5,573 nucleotides of DNA from Acidobacteriota bacterium (GTDB lineage: Bacteria; Acidobacteriota; Terriglobia; Terriglobales; Acidobacteriaceae), in the NCBI GenBank assembly GCA_021798235.1, contig JAJZMO010000195.1, forward strand, positions 1-5,573, written 5' to 3'. The translations under genes were made by a program, and so were the position numbers. Of the stretch, positions 1 through 4,909 are shown in pieces. The notes below the pieces were generated by a model. The model saw only the letters and a program-made list of their open reading frames with translations, did no database searches and was not told where the DNA came from. Every line of letters begins with the position of its first letter. Within the stretch, counting starts at the first letter, position 1.

Positions 1-70
1 TCTTCCGAGAGTACTTCTCAAAACCCAACTGGCTGGCCAACGTCTGCTGAAAATGCGCCTTACGCTTCAT
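1..70 (-). CDS. Probable IS5-family transposase, N-terminal fragment (runs off the window)
   Basis: An ATG at 70-68 opens a frame of 23 codons that is still open at the left edge. An in-frame TAA at 82-80 excludes a longer upstream start. The peptide begins MKRKAHFQQTLASQLGFEKY and continues SRK. The elements QTLAS followed by GFEKYxRK resemble the N-termini of many IS5-family DDE transposases, in which this stretch is followed by a TRRxxFL motif; that part lies outside the window. The catalytic DDE domain cannot be seen, so function rests on this short match plus the inverted repeat and CTAG site found 52 bp upstream. AGAGGG directly abuts the ATG, which is too close for a normal Shine-Dalgarno, so expression may be weak or the start slightly different. 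The alternative is an unrelated small gene start; moderate confidence. Confidence 0.45.
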   Translation of the reverse strand, partial: MKRKAHFQQTLASQLGFEKYSRK

Positions 71-104
71 CCCTCTACTTTATGCAATCCCAATGCACAT
101 CGCA

Positions 105-122
105 GACTTATGCAGCGCTTCC
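105..122 (-). repeat. Putative IS terminal inverted repeat
   Basis: On the minus strand this reads GGAAGCGCTGCATAAGTC from the outside toward the transposase start. The outer GGAAG and inner ATAAG blocks resemble IS5-group ends. The partner repeat lies outside the window, so the boundary is inferred from one end only; the tip could be shifted by one base because a further G follows at 123. Confidence 0.4.
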
Positions 123-126
123 CTAG
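123..126. repeat. Candidate 4-bp target-site duplication, CTAG
   Basis: CTAG immediately flanks the putative inverted repeat. IS5-group elements typically duplicate 4 bp of a YTAR-like target on insertion. Only one copy is visible; the other should lie just beyond the far end of the element, outside the window. Confidence 0.3.
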
Positions 127-417
127 AGTGTTCATGGCTGGGAGAAAAATAAGTCTTACAGTTGGTACGTGCCCATACTACGAACGGCGCGCGCCGCATG
201 TCAAATAAAATTCCGCACGCAGTGCGCGCGCGACCAAGTAAAAAGATCTTGTCTGGGGAGACCCTGAACAATTGCTGATCGCGCCCTCAACAGCTAAAGC
301 CGCAATGCAATGCTTGGACTTGCGGACGGGCTGAAGCCCGTCCCCTTCAAAACGCTGACTTGTTCCGAGGTTTCCTAGAGATACGGTTGCAGAATGCTGC
401 GTTGGGAATTGCTACGG
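127..417. other. Intergenic region between the IS end and the Sel1 gene
   Basis: No credible gene is seen; the short frames here lack ribosome binding sites and recognisable protein features. It contains a perfect 12-bp palindrome CGGCGCGCGCCG at 185-196, a small CGCAC-GCA-GTGCG hairpin just after it, and the REP-like double hairpin at 291-345. No hairpin followed by a T-run was found after the Sel1 stop codon, so no intrinsic terminator is called. Confidence 0.5.
291..345. repeat. REP/BIME-like bipartite palindromic repeat
   Basis: Two small inverted repeats sit about 20 bp apart. The first, 291-302, is CAGC-TAAA-GCCG, one mismatch from a perfect 4-bp stem around a TAAA loop. The second, 324-343, is a perfect 8-bp stem GGACGGGC-TGAA-GCCCGTCC, followed by CC. 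Neither arm is followed by a T-run in either direction, which argues against an intrinsic terminator. The xGGCTAAAGCCx plus GGCTGAAGCC arrangement resembles dispersed intergenic repeats I recall from Acidobacteriota genomes, usually at gene 3' ends, as here. Copy number cannot be judged from one window. Confidence 0.5.
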
Positions 418-2841
418 CTAGAAGGCGGTGTGCGCAGCAAACCACTTGCGCGCTTTTTCCTGCATCTGGGATAGCTGCACTGGCGTCAGATGCGCGGCGG
501 CATTGTCGCGATCCTGTGCGACATCCTCTTGCTTCATGCCTTCAATCTTCCCGGCAGCGGCCAGATCAAACCAGAAGTAGGCCTGGGCATAATCCTGTGT
601 CACGCCCAAACCCTTCACGTAGAGATTGCCCAGCATGGCCTGCGCAGCGGCAATGCCCTGATCGGCAGCCTTGCGGTACCAAGTGGCCGCCTCCGCATAG
701 TCCTGAGTCACGCCCAAACCTTTGTCGTAGAGCATGCCCAAGTCACCCTGCGCGGATGCGTTGCCCTGCAGCGCGGCCTTGCGGTACCAGTACGCAGCTT
801 GACTGTAATCCTTGAGCACTCCTTCACCGTTGGCGAAGAGGTGGCCCATGAAGTCTTCCGCTGCTGCGCCGCCTTGCTGCGCCGCTTTGCCGCACCAAGA
901 GGCTGCCTGCGCCAGATCCTTGTTAACGCCTTGACCGTTGTAGTACAGCGTCGCCATGGCAAACTGGGCATCGGCATTGCCGAGGGCTGCGGACTTTTGA
1001 TACCAACTAATCGCCTGCTGCGTATCCTGCGCGACGCCGTTGCCTGTGTAGTAGAGCGTGCCCAAGCGATACTCTGCATCGGGATTGTCCTGCGCTGCCG
1101 CCTTCTGATACCAGCTAATCGCCTGTTGAATATCCTGCTGCACGCCCGTGCCGTTGTCGTACATCACGCCCAAGCCGTACTGTGCGCGGGCAAAGCCCTG
1201 CTCGGCAGCTTTGCGGTACCAGGCAATCGCCTGCTGAATATCCTGCGTAGTGCCTAAGCCCTGGTCATACATCAGGCTCAGGTTGTACTCCGCCCAGGGA
1301 TTGCCCTGCTCGGCGGACTTGGTAAACCAGGCAAAAGCCTGCGCCATGTCCTGCTTGACACCATCTCCCTTGTAATACAAGGTGCCCATGGTGAACTGGG
1401 CCTCGGCGCTGCCCTGCTCGGCGGCTTTGCTATACCAGGAATTGGCCTGGGCAAAATCCTGCGGCACGCCTTGGCCCCTGGCAAACATTACGCCTAAGGA
1501 ATACTCCGCCTCGGCATTGCCCATATCTGCAGCCTTGCGGTAATAGGACATCGCCTGCGCATAATCTTGCGTCACGCCATGGCCGCCATAGTACAAACGG
1601 CCCATCGCATACTCTGCATTTGAGTTGCCCTGGCTGGCGGCACGCTGATACCACTGCATTGCCTGATTCACATCTTTGGGCACGCCATAGCCCTTGGCGT
1701 ACATCATGCCAATCGCGTATTCCGCAGGAATATTGCCCTGAGCAACGGCCTTCTGATACAGATCCATTGCCTTGGCATAATCCTGTTGAATGCCAGCCCC
1801 ATTCATGTAAATGTTGGCCAGCCCGTATTGCGCATCCACATCGCCTTGATCTGCAGCTTTTTGGTACAACGCCAGCGCCTGCTTGGCATCGACCGGGACA
1901 CCCTGACCCTTGGCATACATGACGGCTAAATTGTATTGCGCTGGAATGTATCCGGCATCGGCGGCCTTGCGGAACCATTTTGCCGCCCGCACATAATCCT
2001 GGCTCACTCCCTGGCCCTTGTAATACATCTCTGCCAGCGCGTATTGCGCATAGGAGTCGCCGACATCGGAGGCCTTGCGGAACCAGCCTGCCGCCTGCAC
2101 GTAGTCTTTGGGCACACCCTGCCCATGGGCATAGAGCACGCCCATGTCATATTCTGCGTCCACATCCCCCACATCGGCGGCCTTGCGATACCAGCTTGCG
2201 GCCACCGCATAATCCTGGGGCGCGCCTTGGCCCTTGTAGTAGAGCGTGCCCAGCGCATATTGCGCATCGGCATCGTTCTGGTCCGCAGCGCGGTGATACC
2301 AAATCAGCGCCTGCGTGTAATCCTGGCTGACGCCTTCCCCCTTGGCATACATCTGCGCCAAGTTATATTGAGCGTCCATCAATCCCTGCGCGGCAGCCTT
2401 GCCATACCAACTCGCCGCTGCAGCTAAGTCCTGGCTGACGCCTTCCCCATTGAAGTAGAGCGTCCCTAATCCATATTGCGCATCGGCCAAGCCCTGCACC
2501 GCGGCCTTGCGGTACCAATCCGCTGCCTGCGCATAATCCTGCGTCACACCTTGTCCATTGAAGTAGAGCGCACCCAAGTTGGACTCTGCCAACGCATAGC
2601 CCTGCGCGGCGGCTTTGCGATACCAGTCCGCAGCCTGTGCCGGGTCTTGCGGCACGCCTTGCCCCATGTCATAGAGCAGGCCCAAGCTGGTCTCTGCCTG
2701 TGGATCACCCGCTTGCGCCTTGGATAATAGGGCAGGATCCACCCCGGCCGCCGCTTGCCCAAAGGCCGCAACAGGGCCTGCAACCAGCACCAGAGCACAC
2801 ACGCACTTCCGCGCCAACCCTAAGTATTGTCGAATCAGCAT
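418..2841 (-). CDS. Exported Sel1-like (tetratricopeptide-type) repeat protein with 20 tandem repeats
   Basis: The 807-residue product starts with a signal peptide (about 1-28: R9 and R11, a hydrophobic stretch around VCALVLVAGPVAAF, likely cleavage near AFG/Q), so it should act in the periplasm, on the envelope or outside; no lipobox is present. Residues 47-766 are exactly twenty 36-residue Sel1-like repeats without insertion or deletion. Every repeat keeps A3, G14, G16, D20 and A24, and 17 of 20 keep W27. The last repeat ends FWFDLAAA and leads into an amphipathic tail (about 767-807) of the kind that often closes Sel1 proteins. Sel1 repeats form alpha-alpha superhelices that bind proteins; no catalytic domain is present and no partner can be named. 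The mature protein has one cysteine, C650, unlike cysteine-rich Helicobacter Hcp proteins. The ATG at 2841 is chosen because it gives the signal peptide and no in-frame start precedes it before a TAG at about 2901; it lacks a Shine-Dalgarno sequence. Fold is very secure, biological role unknown. Confidence 0.95.
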   Translation of the reverse strand: MLIRQYLGLARKCVCALVLVAGPVAAFGQAAAGVDPALLSKAQAGDPQAETSLGLLYDMGQGVPQDPAQAADWYRKAAAQGYALAESNLGALYFNGQGVTQDYAQAADWYRKAAVQGLADAQYGLGTLYFNGEGVSQDLAAAASWYGKAAAQGLMDAQYNLAQMYAKGEGVSQDYTQALIWYHRAADQNDADAQYALGTLYYKGQGAPQDYAVAASWYRKAADVGDVDAEYDMGVLYAHGQGVPKDYVQAAGWFRKASDVGDSYAQYALAEMYYKGQGVSQDYVRAAKWFRKAADAGYIPAQYNLAVMYAKGQGVPVDAKQALALYQKAADQGDVDAQYGLANIYMNGAGIQQDYAKAMDLYQKAVAQGNIPAEYAIGMMYAKGYGVPKDVNQAMQWYQRAASQGNSNAEYAMGRLYYGGHGVTQDYAQAMSYYRKAADMGNAEAEYSLGVMFARGQGVPQDFAQANSWYSKAAEQGSAEAQFTMGTLYYKGDGVKQDMAQAFAWFTKSAEQGNPWAEYNLSLMYDQGLGTTQDIQQAIAWYRKAAEQGFARAQYGLGVMYDNGTGVQQDIQQAISWYQKAAAQDNPDAEYRLGTLYYTGNGVAQDTQQAISWYQKSAALGNADAQFAMATLYYNGQGVNKDLAQAASWCGKAAQQGGAAAEDFMGHLFANGEGVLKDYSQAAYWYRKAALQGNASAQGDLGMLYDKGLGVTQDYAEAATWYRKAADQGIAAAQAMLGNLYVKGLGVTQDYAQAYFWFDLAAAGKIEGMKQEDVAQDRDNAAAHLTPVQLSQMQEKARKWFAAHTAF
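544..2703 (-). repeat. Tandem array of twenty 108-bp units coding Sel1-like repeats
   Basis: The coding sequence divides into 20 consecutive 108-bp units with no frame or length change. The consensus at protein level is roughly xxAxYxLGxLYxxGxGVxQD followed by YxQAxxWYRKAAxQGx. The units are clearly diverged at DNA level, so this is not a young satellite. Repeats 14-16 (976-1299) are unusually alike, sharing QQAIxWYxK, which suggests a more recent local duplication. Repeats 6, 8, 10 and 12 resemble one another more than their neighbours. Confidence 0.93.
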
Positions 2842-2850
2842 GACATCAGA

Positions 2851-2879
2851 ACCATAGCAGACGAATTCACAATTTTCAG
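2851..2879 (-). promoter_or_regulatory. Candidate sigma-70-type promoter of the Sel1 gene
   Basis: On the minus strand CTGAAA (2879-2874) and TATGGT (2856-2851) are separated by exactly 17 bp, each matching 4 of 6 consensus bases. The -10 box is preceded by TGC, giving an extended TGn -10 element. Transcription would begin about 7 bases downstream, near 2844, only about 3 bases before the ATG at 2841. This agrees with the absence of a Shine-Dalgarno sequence there. The call rests on consensus matching by eye. Confidence 0.3.
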
Positions 2880-3330
2880 CAGAAACATTTGGGGGTTCCT
2901 ATTCAGTAAGCCTCCGGCAAGAAGTTAACTGCTCCTCCTGTCGACTCTCGGCCCCATTCCTATTTCGTGAGCATACATCCTTCGCTATCATACATCGGGG
3001 TGCAAATTCAGCAAGATATTCTCTTGTACGACAGAGCGCAAGCCCGCTATCCGACGGCCAAAGACAGGGCAAACGCGCAATTTGCGGGATGCAAGGCTGC
3101 AGGAGCGTAGACAGCCGTTGCCGATTCAGGCATGGAATCTGGAATAGCAGGATTGATTGAGTGGTTAGCCCTTCCCTGCGCGTAAGGGCGAGTAGGGAGA
3201 ACACGCATCTCTCAGGACAAATGAGCGGAGATTCCGTGCATTCTTCGCTGTGCTCTTTTGGCGGCAGCGAACGTTCCCTGCGCAGCCTGTGGCTGCAGGG
3301 GGCTGTACCCCGTGGTAGCCTAATGGGGAT
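2880..3330. other. Intergenic region upstream of the Sel1 gene and tRNA-Arg
   Basis: About 450 bp without a supportable gene. A 101-codon minus-strand frame (2899-3204) has no recognisable family, no signal sequence and irregular composition, so it is not called. Structure seen: a 6-bp inverted repeat GCCCTT/AAGGGC (3168-3173 and 3184-3189) and the stronger hairpin pair at 3276-3311. No convincing -35/-10 pair for the tRNA was found; TAGCCT at 3316-3321 is the best -10-like string but has no good partner. Confidence 0.5.
3276..3311. repeat. Pair of overlapping inverted repeats just upstream of tRNA-Arg
   Basis: The first hairpin pairs CCCTG-(CG)-CAGCC (3276-3287) with GGCTGCAGGG (3291-3300) around a TGT loop: ten base pairs with a two-base bulge. 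The second pairs GGGG (3299-3302) with CCCC (3308-3311) around CTGTA. They share bases 3299-3300, so at full length they exclude each other. Neither is followed by a T-run. They may be a degenerate palindromic repeat or a structured 5' leader of the tRNA transcript. Confidence 0.4.
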
Positions 3331-3407
3331 GCGCCCGTAGCTCAGATGGATAGAGCGAACGCCTCCGAAGCGTTAGGTCACAAGTTCGAATCTTGTCGGG
3401 CGCACCA
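3331..3407 (+). tRNA. tRNA-Arg (anticodon CCG, CCA encoded)
   Basis: A complete 77-nt cloverleaf. The acceptor stem is GCGCCCG (3331-3337) with CGGGCGC (3397-3403), followed by discriminator A3404 and encoded CCA (3405-3407). The D stem is GCTC (3340-3343) with GAGC (3353-3356). The anticodon stem AACGC/GCGTT encloses the loop CTCCGAA (3363-3369), giving anticodon CCG at 3365-3367, which reads the arginine codon CGG. The variable loop is AGGTC and the T arm is ACAAG-TTCGAAT-CTTGT. All stems pair perfectly. The gene converges on the epimerase gene with only 18 bp between the ends. No integrase gene or repeated tRNA 3' end marking an attachment site is visible in the window. Confidence 0.98.
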
Positions 3408-3425
3408 CTCCTACCTTCACAAACC

Positions 3426-4637
3426 CTAGCCAATTCCGTGAATTCCCTCTTCGATGGACTTCGGAACCGCAATCGGCACTGGCAACGTTGCAGTGCGCCG
3501 TCCACGCAGCGCGGTCTTCTTTTGGAAACCATAGGCCAACAGCGCAGCTGCGATCCGCTCACTGGCCCTGCCATCGCCATACGGATTATGAATCCGGCTG
3601 CGCGTGGCATACTCGATGGGATCCTCCAACAAACGCCCAGCCTCTCGCACAATCTTCTCCATATTCCGCCCCACAAGCCGGGATGTTCCCGCCTCCACGG
3701 CCTCAGAACGCTCCGTCTTCTCTCTCAATACCAGTACCGGTTTGCCTAACGCTGGCGCTTCCTCTTGAATCCCGCCAGAATCAGTCAGGATCAGATACGA
3801 GCGCTGCATCAAATCCACAAAGGAAACATAGTCCAGCGGCTCCAGCAAATGAATGCACGCATGGCCGCTCAACATTTTGAGCGCGGTCTGCATCACGTTT
3901 GGATTGGGATGCAATGGATAAAAAATCTCCACATCTCCGCGAGCTGCCAATTGCAAGAGTGCCTGGCAAATCTTCTCCAAGCCCGATCCAAAGCTCTCCC
4001 GCCGATGCGCCGTCACCAATACGAGTTTTTTGTTAGGATCCAATTCCGGCCAGGGGCGTGCGCGCAATGTTCCCGCCTGCAAATGCTGTTGCACTTGCAA
4101 GACTGCGTCAATGCCCGAGTTGCCCGTGACCACGATCGACGCACGCGGCACGCCTTCGGCCAGCAGATTCTCCTCTGCGCGCCGCGTGGCTGCACAGTGC
4201 AACTCTGCCAAGCGCGCGACCAGCACGCGATTCATTTCCTCTGGAAAGGGATGCCGTATATCCCCCGTGCGCAGGCCTGCCTCAATGTGTACAACGGGAA
4301 CATCAGCATAAAATGCCGCCATCGCCCCGCAAAAGGTAGTCATCGTATCGCCCTGCACCAGGACGAGATCTGGACGGGCCTCGCGCACAATGCCCTCCAG
4401 GCGTTCCAGCATCCGTGCCGTCGCCTGCAAGGGGGTCTGCCCCGGATACATTGTGTTCAGGTCATAGTCGGGGCGAATGCCAAAGACCTGCAACACTTGA
4501 TCCAGCAGTTGCCGATGCTGCGCTGTGACGCAAACGCTGACTTCGAATGTATGGGCATCGGCGCGCAGGCGCTCCACGACTGGGCAGAGTTTGATCGCCT
4601 CTGGGCGCGTGCCGAAGATGAAGAGTACTTTGACCAA
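3426..4637 (-). CDS. wecB: UDP-N-acetylglucosamine 2-epimerase, non-hydrolysing
   Basis: Cytoplasmic enzyme interconverting UDP-GlcNAc and UDP-ManNAc, which supplies ManNAc or ManNAcA for surface polysaccharides (also named MnaA). With a TTG start at 4637 it has 403 residues. It shows the family signatures in order: FGTRPEAIK (8-16), TAQHRQLLD (38-46), QGDTMTT (95-101), HIEAGLRTGD (117-126), FPEEMNR (131-137), TAHRRESFG (209-217), HPNPNV (243-248) and TDSGGIQEEAPALGKPVLVL (285-304). D97, E119, E133 and H211 correspond to E. coli WecB D95, E117, E131 and H213, so the active site is intact. The motif usually written TERPE reads TERSE (308-312). The last 33 or so residues (from FQKKTALR) extend past the usual C-terminus. 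The TTG start puts MVKVLFIFGTRPE at the N-terminus, as in homologues, with AGAGG seven bases upstream; GTG at 4643 or 4709 is possible but less well supported. The symbol follows family identity; the pathway served is not shown by neighbours. Confidence 0.95.
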   Translation of the reverse strand: MVKVLFIFGTRPEAIKLCPVVERLRADAHTFEVSVCVTAQHRQLLDQVLQVFGIRPDYDLNTMYPGQTPLQATARMLERLEGIVREARPDLVLVQGDTMTTFCGAMAAFYADVPVVHIEAGLRTGDIRHPFPEEMNRVLVARLAELHCAATRRAEENLLAEGVPRASIVVTGNSGIDAVLQVQQHLQAGTLRARPWPELDPNKKLVLVTAHRRESFGSGLEKICQALLQLAARGDVEIFYPLHPNPNVMQTALKMLSGHACIHLLEPLDYVSFVDLMQRSYLILTDSGGIQEEAPALGKPVLVLREKTERSEAVEAGTSRLVGRNMEKIVREAGRLLEDPIEYATRSRIHNPYGDGRASERIAAALLAYGFQKKTALRGRRTATLPVPIAVPKSIEEGIHGIG

Positions 4638-4909
4638 ACCCACGCCTCTGTCGACCTTGGCACCGACGTGCCTGCAGGGATGCGACTGCGTCCATCCTTG
4701 CAAAGACACCTGGAAAGATCATCGGAAATCTACAGAGATTTGAGAAGGATTTCCCGCCTAGAGACGACACGCGGGCCTGTCTCATTTTGGGAAGCGGCTG
4801 GGTGCGGATGCGGGAGGCTGCTTCCTTCGGAGCGAGGAGGCGCGTACGCACTTGCTCGGCGCAGAAGGACTTGTTGGAAAGCGATCGCGGGGAGAGTTGC
4901 CTGCCGCAG
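4638..4909. other. Intergenic region between the membrane-protein gene and wecB
   Basis: About 270 bp separates two genes of the same orientation. It holds an inverted repeat GGAAGC (4790-4795) and GCTTCC (4820-4825) with a 24-base loop, with no T-run after it in the direction of transcription, so it is not called as a terminator. No convincing promoter was found by eye. Frames crossing this stretch on either strand have arginine-rich or low-complexity products typical of overlapping GC-rich reading frames. Confidence 0.4.
4645..4649 (-). promoter_or_regulatory. Ribosome binding site favouring the TTG start of wecB
   Basis: AGAGG on the minus strand lies seven bases before the TTG at 4637. 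The distal GTG at 4709 is preceded by TTTCCAG, a poor site, and the GTG at 4643 is only one base from this AGAGG. Spacing therefore favours the TTG, which also gives the usual family N-terminus. Confidence 0.5.

Larger units (their letters stand above)
1..122 (-). mobile_element. End of an IS5-family insertion sequence (partial)
   Basis: Three things point the same way. A transposase-like reading frame starts at 70 and heads left. On the minus strand, just upstream of it, 122-105 reads GGAAGCGCTGCATAAGTC, which has the same GGAAG...ATAAG layout as IS5-group inverted repeats (classical IS5 begins GGAAGGTGCGAA). Directly outside it lies CTAG, fitting the YTAR-type 4-bp target preference of that group. 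Only one end is present, so neither element length nor completeness can be judged. The element lies about 300 bp beyond the 3' end of the Sel1 gene and interrupts no gene visible here. Confidence 0.45.

Noticed and set aside
256..274. GGGGAGACCCTGAACAATTG as a possible IS inverted repeat
   Set aside because: It resembles some IS ends, but its orientation would require an element extending to the right, where an intact Sel1 gene lies; the end at 105-122 fits the transposase better.
324..343. Perfect 8-bp hairpin as the intrinsic terminator of the Sel1 gene
   Set aside because: No T-run follows it on either strand, and it has the symmetrical form of a REP element.
490..1257. Long plus-strand open frame (255 codons) opposite the Sel1 gene, and a similar one at 1936-2427
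   Set aside because: They are antisense shadows of the 108-bp repeat: the absence of stops in one repeat recurs in all. The products are periodic (HAQ, LAVP motifs every 36 residues) with no independent family features.
544..2703. Regular 108-bp repeats as a CRISPR or non-coding satellite
   Set aside because: The units are diverged at DNA level and are explained fully by in-frame Sel1-like protein repeats; there are no short identical repeats with unique spacers.
2899..3204. 101-codon minus-strand frame in the intergenic region
   Set aside because: No ribosome binding site, signal sequence or family resemblance; it is within the length expected by chance at this base composition.
3320..3676. 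Minus-strand frame ending in a peptide like GAPDKIRTCDLTLRRRSLYP
   Set aside because: This is the well-known spurious translation of the antisense strand of a tRNA-Arg gene; it also overlaps wecB in another frame.
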